10,405 nt of DNA from the NCBI GenBank assembly GCA_021299615.1, contig JAJTHC010000114.1:1-10405 (forward strand), read 5' to 3'. This stretch comes from Vampirovibrionales bacterium (GTDB lineage: Bacteria > Cyanobacteriota > Vampirovibrionia > Vampirovibrionales > JAJTHC01). The translations under genes and the position numbers were made by a program. The notes beneath the pieces are model-generated. The model was not told the DNA's origin and did not search any database. It saw nothing but the letters and a program-made list of their open reading frames with translations. Below, piece by piece: positions 4,364 to 10,405 of this stretch; the first letter of the stretch is position 1, and the number at the start of each line of letters is the position of its first letter.

Positions 4364-6052
4364 CTAATCCTGATCATGCCCCATATACGCAACCAAGATT
4401 TTCGCCGCCAGTGCCGTGTCCTGCTGAATAAAGCCATAAATACTTTGACGCATATACTCAATTTCAGGGGCATTTGTATATTTGGACTTCGGCAGGTTCA
4501 ACTGGTCTTTGGTAATGCCATTGATTAAAATCATCTTGCCTTCGGCGTCATACACAGGACCTTCAGGCAGTAAAAGCTTCCCTGTTTTTTCATCCACAGC
4601 AAGATCTTCTACTTTGATTTCTTCACCTTTTTCGTTATAAATCACATCAGGTAGTGCGTGTCCTTCATCATCTAAAATCAGTTGAGCCGTTGAAACAGGC
4701 ATGCCTTTTTCAAACAGGTTTTTCAAAATCATCAAAGCCATCACGCCTAAGGTCAGCAAGGTGGCGATGTACCCGAGTTGTAGGAAAAGATCGTTTCGTT
4801 GAGCTTCCTTAAACGCTTGGGTCATTAGCTCGTTTTTCTTGTTGGGCGATTCGCTAAATTTGAAGCCTTTCACATCCACACTATCCCCACGATCCAAATT
4901 CAAGCCAGCCGCATTGGCGAGCATTTCCTTGATTTCAGTGGTTTCGGATTCAGTGAGTACCTTATTCATAGCAACCGCAATGGTAATGCGTTGGACTTCG
5001 CCACTGGCGTAAACCACTTCTTTGGTTTCTTCGGAATGGGCGTAATTGGTGGTTTCTTTTTTGTTGGTGTAACGCTTGTCTTTGTCTTTGTCGTCTTTGG
5101 TTTTATAGCTGGGGGCGGTATTGCTTTCGGCGCCTGGTGTGCCTTTTTCTTCTTTTTTAGATCCTTCGTATTCTTCCGATTCGCTTTGTTGAGAGACAAT
5201 CACGCCAGTGGCTTTATCGTCTTTAATAATTTCAGGCTTAATGGTTTTGATATTGGCACGGGCTTGATCAAAGTTTAGATCCATGGAAACAGACAGCACG
5301 GCGTTGCCTTCGCCCACAATCGGTTCGATTAAATCGGTCAACTTCTTTTGAAGAGCCGTTTCCATTTGAGACTTACGAGTTTCACGGGTTTGCATGGTGC
5401 CATTTGCGGTGGGGGAATCGTCGAGCGAGTTGCCGTAATTGTCTGAAATAACGACTTGTTCAGGCGTCAAACCTGGAACGGCGTGGGATACCAAATTTTT
5501 AATCGTGGTGACTTGCTTTTGCTCTAAGCGAAACCCAGGTTCCACCACGAGCATAACGCTCGCTCGAATGGGATCGTCCTTTTCAGTGAAGACGCTTTCT
5601 TCAGGGGTGGAAATCATGACTTTGGCATCTCGGATGCCTTGAATGGATTGCAAAGTGGTTGAGATTTCGTCCGAATTAAACTTTTTCAGCCATTCTTTTT
5701 GCACATCACCTTGAAGCACTGGGGGAATCTTCGCCAAACTTACGCCTTGGCTACTGGTGAGTTCATCGGCGGTTTCAAGCATCATTTCGCTTTTTTGATC
5801 TTTCGGCACCAGTACGGTTGTGCCACCATCCGCCAAGCGATACGGCACTTTAGCTTCTTTGAGCTTGTTGACGGTCGCCGCCGCATCAGGCAAGGACAAG
5901 TTGGAATACAAGACATCATACGAATCATTCGCCCGATTGAAGAGAAAGAATCCAGCCAAACCCATGCCTAAAATAAGCGTGCCTAGCGTCACTTTTTGAA
6001 AAAGGCTGAGGGTTTGTAGTTTTTCTAACATCGATTCTATTGTAGGATTCAC
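4364..6052 (-). CDS. fliF: Flagellar MS-ring protein FliF
   Basis: FliF forms the membrane-embedded MS ring that houses export components and carries the C-ring via FliG. The 562-aa product has an N-terminal membrane span (about 22-38), the ring-building YscJ/FliF-type domains (about 45-215, with 'SVFTEKDDPIRASVMLVVEPGF' style motifs and 'VPGLTPEQVVISDNYGN'), a third domain with a very charged linker (about 286-345) typical of the beta-collar insertion, a second span (about 424-446) and a C-terminal FliG-binding helix ending AAKILVAYMGHDQD. The cytosolic tail is about 115 residues and has an acidic stretch with repeated D/E-x-G-K elements, somewhat longer than usual. The start is GTG at 6052; SD is weak. 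fliG does not follow; a tRNA-Arg remnant lies 24 bp past the stop. Confidence 0.97.
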   Translation of the reverse strand: MNPTIESMLEKLQTLSLFQKVTLGTLILGMGLAGFFLFNRANDSYDVLYSNLSLPDAAATVNKLKEAKVPYRLADGGTTVLVPKDQKSEMMLETADELTSSQGVSLAKIPPVLQGDVQKEWLKKFNSDEISTTLQSIQGIRDAKVMISTPEESVFTEKDDPIRASVMLVVEPGFRLEQKQVTTIKNLVSHAVPGLTPEQVVISDNYGNSLDDSPTANGTMQTRETRKSQMETALQKKLTDLIEPIVGEGNAVLSVSMDLNFDQARANIKTIKPEIIKDDKATGVIVSQQSESEEYEGSKKEEKGTPGAESNTAPSYKTKDDKDKDKRYTNKKETTNYAHSEETKEVVYASGEVQRITIAVAMNKVLTESETTEIKEMLANAAGLNLDRGDSVDVKGFKFSESPNKKNELMTQAFKEAQRNDLFLQLGYIATLLTLGVMALMILKNLFEKGMPVSTAQLILDDEGHALPDVIYNEKGEEIKVEDLAVDEKTGKLLLPEGPVYDAEGKMILINGITKDQLNLPKSKYTNAPEIEYMRQSIYGFIQQDTALAAKILVAYMGHDQD

Positions 6053-6259
6053 AGGTCTTTGTATCTTTCTTTACGGGGGGGTTTTCATAATGTTTTTAAT
6101 ACCATGTTGATAGTGTTTTAAAGAATTAAGCAGACGTTAGGCTATTCTAGGAGCTTAGATTTTTTTGTGCGGGCGTGTAGTGAGATCTACATAACCAAAC
6201 AAAAAAATCGTAGCGACAACGAAGAGACAACGTATGGTTATTTATTTAATAAAATAATA
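6053..6259 (-). other. 207-bp gap between fliE and fliF
   Basis: No gene is seen. A 7-bp inverted repeat ATAACCA (6191-6197) / TGGTTAT (6235-6241) encloses two direct copies of GACAACG (6214-6220, 6226-6232). A CTATTCTAG 9-mer here also occurs in the fliE upstream gap (near 6751-6760). The size of the gap suggests that fliF has its own promoter, but I cannot assign a sigma factor: no convincing sigma-28 or sigma-54 match was found. Confidence 0.4.
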
Positions 6260-6676
6260 TCAAATTTGCATGCGAGCTATATCCTGATACGCCGAAACCA
6301 TCTTGTTACGCACTTGCGTGGCAAGCTTCAACGACATTTCCGCCTTGTTGACGGACATCATCACATTGTGAAGGGAGATTTCTCCGCCTGTGGCATAGTC
6401 TTGCATGTTGTCGTTTGCGGTCAATTGCGTTTGATTCACACGGCTCATTTCATTTTTAAGCATGGTGCCAAAGCCCCCGATCGTGCCACCGACAGCTCCA
6501 CTGGCAAGCTGGTTCTGCTCCGCAATATCGGTTGCGGAAAGCCCTGCTTCGGCTTTAACATCATCGCTGGTTTTTGAAATACCTGTGCGGTAATGGGATT
6601 GAAAGGCTTGATTCGCCGAGTTGAAATCGCTACTTAGGCTGTACGCATCTAAATTGGATTGGAGTGGGTTAATCAT
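6260..6676 (-). CDS. fliE: Flagellar hook-basal body protein FliE
   Basis: FliE is the small adaptor that joins the MS ring (FliF) to the proximal rod (FlgB). The 138-aa product carries the family signature at its C-terminus: 'EISLHNVMMSVNKAEMSLKL', then ATQVRNKMVSAYQDIARMQI, at about residues 99-138. The N-terminal part is longer than in many FliE proteins (about 100-110 aa) and is Ser/Asn/Ala-rich, with a Gly-rich patch near 63-70. It lies between flgC and fliF in the expected order but with large gaps on both sides (166 and 207 bp). The ATG is preceded only by a weak SD-like GGA about a dozen bases upstream. Confidence 0.95.
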   Translation of the reverse strand: MINPLQSNLDAYSLSSDFNSANQAFQSHYRTGISKTSDDVKAEAGLSATDIAEQNQLASGAVGGTIGGFGTMLKNEMSRVNQTQLTANDNMQDYATGGEISLHNVMMSVNKAEMSLKLATQVRNKMVSAYQDIARMQI

Positions 6677-6842
6677 GTGATGTATTCCATTATATTGTAA
6701 GTGGTAAGCAGTTTTATTAAGGCATGTGTTAGATTGAAACGTCTTTTTCTATTCTAGTTTTTTTGAGCCTTGCTATGTAAAAAACACCTGTTTTTCGCTG
6801 TAAAATCATGTAGATAATGGAAGGGCTTATCTCAAGGTACCC

Positions 6843-7337
6843 CTACATTTGAAGGGTTGCTTCATTCATGGATTTCGTGGATTTAAACGCTGAAACGGAT
6901 GCTTCATACGCCTTACTGGCTGAAATCATATCCACCATCTCCGTCACGGCATTGACGTTGGGGTATTCCACAAAGCCGTCTTGGTTGGCATCGGGGTGGG
7001 TGGGATCGTACACCATACGCATGGGCGTATCGGTATCTGTCGCAATTTGCAAAACTTGCACGCCTAAGCCCTGACTACCTTGTAGTTCTTTGGAAGAGCG
7101 GTTGCCTGTGCCGTTGGCAAACGCAATTTTGTCTTGCCCCATGCTGGCGGTGCCTTGGGCGTCTTGAGATTGCTGCAACATGGGAGCAAACACCACGTTC
7201 TTCCGCTGATACGCCCCAATCTGTCCATCAGGTCGCCGAGTCGTGTTAACGTTGGCGAGGTTGGCGGCAATGGTATCCATACGCAGGCGTTGTGCGGTCA
7301 TGGCAGAAGCGGTAATGTCGTAAATGTCCATCATCAT
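6843..7337 (-). CDS. flgC: Flagellar proximal rod protein FlgC
   Basis: FlgC builds part of the proximal rod across the periplasm. The 164-aa product starts with the rod-protein N-terminal helix (IYDITASAMTAQRLRMDTIA, then the ANLANVNTTR motif) and ends with the conserved C-terminal helix (NVNAVTEMVDMISASKAYEA, then SVSAFKSTKSM). 'YDPTHPDANQDGFVEYPN' near 110-127 is diagnostic of FlgC. A Gln/Ser/Gly-rich insertion at about 55-85 makes it somewhat longer than the usual 130-150 aa. Three Met codons open the gene; AAAGAGAG lies eight bases upstream of the first. It follows flgB by 36 bp and is probably co-transcribed with it. Confidence 0.96.
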   Translation of the reverse strand: MMMDIYDITASAMTAQRLRMDTIAANLANVNTTRRPDGQIGAYQRKNVVFAPMLQQSQDAQGTASMGQDKIAFANGTGNRSSKELQGSQGLGVQVLQIATDTDTPMRMVYDPTHPDANQDGFVEYPNVNAVTEMVDMISASKAYEASVSAFKSTKSMNEATLQM

Positions 7338-7373
7338 ACTGTTATCTCTCTTTAGGTTTTCACCATTGAATCA

Positions 7374-7871
7374 TTATTGTTCAGAAATCACGCCTTTAAG
7401 TTGTTGGTTCAGCCTACTTTGAAAGGCAATGAGGGCTTGAAACTTGCTGGCATTTTTAGTCATAGCGACCATTTCTCGTTCTAAATCGACGCCATTGCCG
7501 TCGTTACGATATTTAAAGCCTTCATTTTGTGTGGATGTTATCCCTGTTCGGGCAATTTTTTCAGCCCCTTCATACGCATTTTGAGCCAAGTACTGCTGGA
7601 GCGAATCGTTCGCTTGAAAATTAAAGTGCAAAGGATCCGTCCCCTGCATGGCAAGAGGTGTTTGGTTACTGGCAATCTCCCCAATGGAAGATTCGCCTCG
7701 CTTTGCAACCGCAATGGCATGACGTAAGTCGCCTTGAAAGCTGACATCCCGATGGCGATAGTTGGGCGTTTCCGCATTAGAAATGTTCGACACAATAGCC
7801 TTTTGCCGAGCCATGTGACCGTCCAAGCTTTTAGCGATGACATCCCCCGTAAGGGAACGAAATAAGTCCAT
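7374..7871 (-). CDS. flgB: Flagellar proximal rod protein FlgB
   Basis: FlgB is the first proximal rod subunit, sitting on FliE. The 165-aa product has the rod N-terminus (SLDGHMARQKAIVSNISNAE, then TPNYRHRDVSF) at about residues 16-46, including the conserved 'N-x-ANAxTPxY'-type motif in the form NISNAETPNY. The C-terminus (NGVDLEREMVAMTKNASKFQ, then ALIAFQSRL) matches the family. A purine-rich AAGAGAGAG lies about ten bases before the ATG. It is the first gene of the flagellar cluster in this window and is preceded by a 355-bp gap with a hairpin array. Confidence 0.96.
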   Translation of the reverse strand: MDLFRSLTGDVIAKSLDGHMARQKAIVSNISNAETPNYRHRDVSFQGDLRHAIAVAKRGESSIGEIASNQTPLAMQGTDPLHFNFQANDSLQQYLAQNAYEGAEKIARTGITSTQNEGFKYRNDGNGVDLEREMVAMTKNASKFQALIAFQSRLNQQLKGVISEQ

Positions 7872-7914
7872 ATTGATTTGTCTCTCTCTTAAAAATCTCT
7901 CAAAATCAGGTTAG

Positions 7915-7943
7915 TTTAAAATACGATAGTATTAAAGAATCAA
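7915..7943 (-). promoter_or_regulatory. Possible sigma-70-type promoter for flgB
   Basis: TTGATT (7938-7943), a 17-bp spacer and TTTAAA (7915-7920) on the minus strand each match the consensus at four of six positions. The start point would lie about 35-40 nt before flgB. Support is weak, and an alternative flagellar sigma factor cannot be ruled out. Confidence 0.3.
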
Positions 7944-7959
7944 ATAGCGGCTTTGTCCC

Positions 7960-8189
7960 CCCTCCTAATTTTAGGAGGGCAAACAATTTTTCTCATTCAC
8001 GAAGTGAATCTACTCCTTTAGGAAGGAGAGGTTGGGAGAGGAAACCAACGGTTTTCTTTCCCAAGAGAAAAAGTTAAAACTTTTTCGATAGGCTAGGGGG
8101 CGGTTAAACTCACAAACAGCGTCTAGGGTTTAACCTCACCCTCGAACGCCTAACGGCGTTCTCTTCCCTCTCCTAAAATTAGGAGAGGG
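7960..8189. repeat. Array of seven consecutive hairpins (possible MITE or structured RNA element)
   Basis: Within 230 bp lie: H1 7960-7979, CCCTCCTAA/TTAGGAGGG; H2 7995-8009, ATTCAC-GAA-GTGAAT; H3 8013-8028, CTCCTT/AAGGAG; H4 8032-8064, a 15-bp stem with loop AAC and two G-U pairs when read as plus-strand RNA; H5 8067-8086, GAAAAAGTT/AACTTTTTC; H6 8102-8135, GGTTAAAC/GTTTAACC with an 18-nt loop; H7 8144-8161, GAACGCC-TAAC-GGCGTTC; and a closing H8 8166-8189, CCCTCTCCTAA/TTAGGAGAGGG. The outer two (H1, H8) are near copies of each other, so the block also has terminal-inverted-repeat-like ends. None has a proper U-tract. No coding frame is present. Counting H1 and H8 as the ends, six hairpins lie between them. 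Confidence 0.7.
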
Positions 8190-8226
8190 TATTTCTAGCA
8201 GGTGCTTTTTTAGTATGACAAGTCGG

Positions 8227-9459
8227 CTAGGTCGTTTCATTCACCTTTGGGCTAGTTTTTGCTTTGTCGTCTTGCGTGTTTTGCACGTCGGTTTCGATGT
8301 CTTTAATATGCTTGATGTTTTTGTCTGCCCAAAACTTTGCCGTCAAGACCGAAAGCATCGACAAACGAGCCACGTTTAAAAGACTAAAACGCCCTGTCAA
8401 CCAGCCTAAGGCAAGCGTAGGCCATTCATCTTGAAAGGATTCGTGAATGCTTTTGCTGTCAGGAAGCTTGCTTTTGGCTTTAATCCAATCAACGATGCCT
8501 CCCTTCCAGTTGTTTGCAAAATGAAGTAGTGAATTTTTGTCTTCAAAGCGTTGAGCCATGGCATCAAAGTACTTTTTAATAACCAGCCCTTCCTGCTTAG
8601 CTAGCCACAAACCCGTCACTAAACCAGCAATTTGCAATCCTAAAACCGCTGTAGAAATGATAAAGTTAAACTTAAAGGCTTCGGCGACATGATGCTTCCA
8701 ATTTTCTGCAAAATGCTTCCATTCAGGGTAAGTCAACGTTTTTTCATGTTCTTGACTGGGAACGCTGTCGTTTAAGTCCTTTGGCGTTTGGGAATCTTTG
8801 ACGTCATTTGATTGAAGCACTTGGGCATTTTCGCTACTTTTGTGCCATTCATTGGCAATATGCTTGGCGGATTTCACTTGGTGCTTGGTTAGGTACAGGG
8901 AAAGAAACACACCTGAAAGCACACCAAAGGCGGTGGTTTTCAGCACACTGGGTAGAATTGCCAACAACTTACTGTTGAAGCTCTTGTCCGCTTTAGCGAT
9001 TTCTTCAAAGCCTTGAAATAACACGTGATACGTCACAAATTGAAAGAAGTTTCCCTTTTTTAAGGTGGGGGGATACTTTTTGAGGACGCCCATTGTATTT
9101 AAACCCAAGGCAATGGGAATAGATGCTAGACCGGCTCCTACCCCTGTTAAAATACCGATTTTGGCTCCATCTAAAATTGAAAGGGCATGGTGCTTTTGAC
9201 GATTTTCCACATAAGAAAGCAAGACGGCTTCTTCTTGGCTGTGGGCTTCTTCAGGCGTGCGAGTTTGCGAATCCACTACGACATCAGATTCTAGTAAGTC
9301 TTTAGAAAGCCGAGCAGTGGGCAACAAAATGTTGTCAATCAATAGAGATGTACTGTCATCAGAAGACTCAGACGAATCGCCTTGACGCTGTAAGATTGAT
9401 TTTTTTAAACTTGGTGAAGACACAAAGTGAAAAGCAACGTTCATAAAAAGATGAGCCAT
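8227..9459 (-). CDS. Orphan multi-span membrane protein, 410 aa
   Basis: I do not recognise this protein. It has no clear signal peptide. Hydrophobic segments that could span the membrane lie at about 98-120 (Gly-rich, GILTGVGAGLASIPIALGL), 165-190, 266-287 and 347-375 (the last more amphipathic). Between spans 2 and 3 is a ~75-residue polar Gln/Ser/Lys/His-rich loop; the first ~90 residues and the last ~35 are polar, Ser/Asp/Lys-rich and probably disordered. The Trp-Lys-His motif (EWKHFAENWKHHVAEAFK) before span 3 resembles the 'HFANNWKGGIVDWIKAK' stretch at 312-328, hinting at an internal duplication. No SD is visible; a promoter lies just upstream. It stands alone between the flagellar cluster and an IS fragment, and could be lineage-specific. 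Confidence 0.75.
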   Translation of the reverse strand: MAHLFMNVAFHFVSSPSLKKSILQRQGDSSESSDDSTSLLIDNILLPTARLSKDLLESDVVVDSQTRTPEEAHSQEEAVLLSYVENRQKHHALSILDGAKIGILTGVGAGLASIPIALGLNTMGVLKKYPPTLKKGNFFQFVTYHVLFQGFEEIAKADKSFNSKLLAILPSVLKTTAFGVLSGVFLSLYLTKHQVKSAKHIANEWHKSSENAQVLQSNDVKDSQTPKDLNDSVPSQEHEKTLTYPEWKHFAENWKHHVAEAFKFNFIISTAVLGLQIAGLVTGLWLAKQEGLVIKKYFDAMAQRFEDKNSLLHFANNWKGGIVDWIKAKSKLPDSKSIHESFQDEWPTLALGWLTGRFSLLNVARLSMLSVLTAKFWADKNIKHIKDIETDVQNTQDDKAKTSPKVNETT

Positions 9460-9483
9460 TTAATCATTAAGAGAATCGTTTAC

Positions 9484-9512
9484 ATTATAATTCAAGCGAT
9501 GTTTTTTGTACA
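9484..9512 (-). promoter_or_regulatory. Promoter of the 410-aa membrane-protein gene
   Basis: On the minus strand: -35 TGTACA (9507-9512, four of six matches), 17-bp spacer, perfect -10 TATAAT (9484-9489). The start would be near 9477, giving a short leader of roughly 18 nt with no SD. Upstream are two direct copies of AAATGTAA (9532-9539 and 9562-9569), 30 bp apart, which could be activator sites. Confidence 0.6.
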
Positions 9513-9659
9513 GTATTATTCCAAGACGCTTAAATGTAACAGATTTGCAACAGAAAGGCACAAATGTAATTAAGATTGTTTTTATATATATGTAAGCACT
9601 AAACAAAAAACGCTTACCTGCCTCTCGTTTTCTCTCCCCTCACCCTCGTTCAGAAGAAT

Positions 9660-9847
9660 TTCCTTAACACACACACACGACACCGTGTCTTGCATAGTTT
9701 TTGCCGAATCCCTCTGCAATAGAATTTTGTATAGACACGGATTTTCTTTCCTTTACCAGCTTTTATCAATTTTTTTCTCTTTATTTTCTCTCTCTCTCAC
9801 TATCTAGAACAATAAGTCCCTTTGAATGCTTCAGAGGGCTTTTTTTT
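9660..9847 (+). ncRNA. Candidate small RNA ending at an orphan terminator
   Basis: A textbook terminator at 9818-9847 has no gene in front of it on the plus strand. Upstream, CCGTGTCT and AGACACGG (about 9685-9692 and 9733-9740) can form an 8-bp closing stem, and TTGCA/TGCAA can pair inside it. This suggests a folded, terminated transcript. No convincing promoter was found, and the 5' end given is only approximate. Confidence 0.3.
9818..9847 (+). terminator. Rightward intrinsic terminator
   Basis: Stem CCCTTTGA (9818-9825) / TCAGAGGG (9831-9838) with one G-U pair, loop ATGCT, then C and eight T (9840-9847). It is a strong Rho-independent terminator for a plus-strand transcript, although no plus-strand gene is evident upstream. 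Confidence 0.75.
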
Positions 9848-9856
9848 GATTTAAAA

Positions 9857-9907
9857 ATAGGCTTCCTAACCAAAATGCGTAACCCTTGCTTTGGTTAGGA
9901 AGCCTAT
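9857..9907 (-). terminator. 18-bp perfect inverted repeat, probable leftward terminator
   Basis: ATAGGCTTCCTAACCAAA (9857-9874) and its exact reverse complement (9890-9907) flank a 15-nt loop. Read on the minus strand the stem is followed by TTTTAAAT and then an A-run, so it could stop leftward transcripts coming from the IS fragment. Such a long perfect stem could also be a repeat or a remnant of a mobile element. Confidence 0.5.
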
Positions 9908-10074
9908 AGAAGACTCTACGAAAGGGAAGTGTTTTTGGTAAAATAAGGGTAGAGGATACAGAGAAATAGCGAAAATAATGTAAGTGGCGTAAAAAGTGAT
10001 GGAATGGAGTGAAATTGCCTGAAATTGCTTCAATCATACCCCTGAAACCCCTCTATATCATCTATTCCCTAGAA

Positions 10075-10405
10075 AAAAGGGACACTACCCCCTCGCCAAA
10101 TAACCGTATCGCCTTAAATTGTAAGCCAAGGCTAAACCATTCATCTGTTGTTTGACCGCCTCTAAACCACGATACCACACACGATCCACCTTAAAAACCG
10201 TCTTCCAACACGCAAACACATGCTCCACCGAGGCTCGAATCCCTGACCACAAACGATTCATGTACTTGTCCCTCACCGCAAGCTCTGGCGTGGGTTCACC
10301 CTTCTTGCCCCTAGGGCGACGCTTTTAAATGATTCAGTTTTCGTCTCTGTACTTTGACAGCGATCGTATGGCGATTGAATACTACACGTTCTTGTATCAG
10401 CCAGC
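10075..10405 (-). mobile_element. Remnant of an IS5-family insertion sequence
   Basis: The transposase fragment together with the GC-rich end GGGACACTACCCC (about 10079-10091) indicates the 3' end of an insertion sequence. Its other end is beyond the window or lost. Sequence beyond 10325 no longer reads as transposase in any frame, so the breakpoint may lie there. Confidence 0.5.
10085..10324 (-). pseudogene. IS5-like transposase, C-terminal fragment
   Basis: The readable frame gives about 79 residues that match the end of IS5-family DDE transposases: 'SGIRASVEHVFACWKTVFKV' containing the conserved catalytic Glu of the R-x-x-VEH-xF motif, then WYRGLEAVKQQMNGLALAYN and LRRYGYLARG. The frame is closed upstream by TAA at 10325-10327 and another stop a few codons earlier, and the other frames show no transposase-like continuation, so the gene is truncated or recombined. 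A GTG at 10276 begins the open part but is unlikely to be a real start. The stop codon lies in the sequence GGGGTAGTGTCCC, a plausible IS terminal repeat. The Asp residues of the catalytic triad are absent from the window. Confidence 0.7.

Larger units (their letters stand above)
9460..10084. other. 625-bp non-coding stretch
   Basis: No convincing gene is present. It holds the promoter of the leftward 410-aa gene at its left end, a 6-bp inverted repeat GTAAGC/GCTTAC (9592-9617), a (AC)n run near 9668-9678, a pyrimidine-rich tract with (CT)n near 9776-9800, a rightward terminator, and an 18-bp inverted repeat. From 9908 to about 10075 I see nothing beyond purine-rich sequence. Confidence 0.6.

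Noticed and set aside
4991..5278. Phe/Val/Gly-rich plus-strand ORF of 95 aa
   Set aside because: It is the antisense of the charged linker of fliF; its low-complexity composition mirrors Lys/Glu/Asp codons on the real strand.
6167..6577. 136-aa plus-strand ORF
   Set aside because: It lies mostly antisense to fliE, whose family signature is clear, and has no family features of its own.
7960..8189. CRISPR array
   Set aside because: The palindromes differ from one another and there are no regularly spaced identical repeats or spacers.
9701..9898. 65-aa plus-strand ORF
   Set aside because: It runs straight through a strong terminator and half of the inverted repeat, and its Phe/Ser/Leu content reflects a pyrimidine-rich tract.
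9831..10037. 68-aa minus-strand ORF
   Set aside because: It spans the entire 18-bp inverted repeat, has no properly spaced SD, and resembles no protein.
10329..10405. Plus-strand open frame starting MIQFSSLYFD and running off the window
   Set aside because: Only 25 codons are visible, the SD is poor, and the relation to the IS breakpoint is unclear. It could be the start of a real gene but cannot be supported here.

Overview
This bacterial window joins the end of a prophage to a chromosomal flagellar rod/basal-body gene cluster, followed by an orphan membrane-protein gene, a structured non-coding stretch and a broken insertion sequence. The host has a Gram-negative-style flagellum gene set (flgB, flgC, fliE, fliF). 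The tRNA-Arg remnant does not encode CCA, which argues against Enterobacteria and similar groups. The window is fairly AT-rich. I cannot name the phylum with confidence.

Positions 1-4339 are prophage. A leftward early operon starts from a near-consensus promoter (TTGACA-17 bp-TATATT, 2999-3027). It encodes a small ribbon-helix-helix-like protein (Cro-like position), then passes two consecutive intrinsic terminators (2687-2745 and 2624-2652), then a set of very small genes (33, 78 and 46 aa), a 148-aa unknown protein, a Sak4/AAA_24-type RecA-like ATPase and a DUF669-like protein with a Pro/Ala/Gln-rich tail. The last two look like a phage recombination/ssDNA-handling module. Rightward from the same control region run an XRE repressor, an overlapping gene in the -1 frame joined by an A7 run, a 32-aa single-span membrane peptide and a 100-aa exported protein. 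This second block looks like the lysogenic (immunity plus cargo) transcription unit.

The prophage ends in the 3' part of a tRNA-Arg(CCG) gene (about 4298-4339). This is the truncated copy left after integration; the rest of the tRNA should be reconstituted at the other prophage end, outside the window. Only 24 bp separate it from the stop codon of fliF.

Positions 4364-7871 (minus strand) carry flgB-flgC-fliE-fliF in transcription order: proximal rod proteins FlgB and FlgC, the rod/MS-ring adaptor FliE, and the MS-ring protein FliF. fliG does not follow fliF here. Gaps of 166 and 207 bp within the cluster suggest internal promoters.

Positions 7960-8189 hold an array of seven consecutive hairpins, a probable mobile or structured repeat element. 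Positions 8227-9459 (minus strand) encode a 410-aa multi-span membrane protein that I do not recognise, preceded by a good sigma-70-type promoter. Positions 9460-10084 have no convincing gene but contain an orphan rightward intrinsic terminator (possible small RNA) and an 18-bp perfect inverted repeat. The last 320 bases hold the C-terminal piece of an IS5-like transposase, broken upstream.
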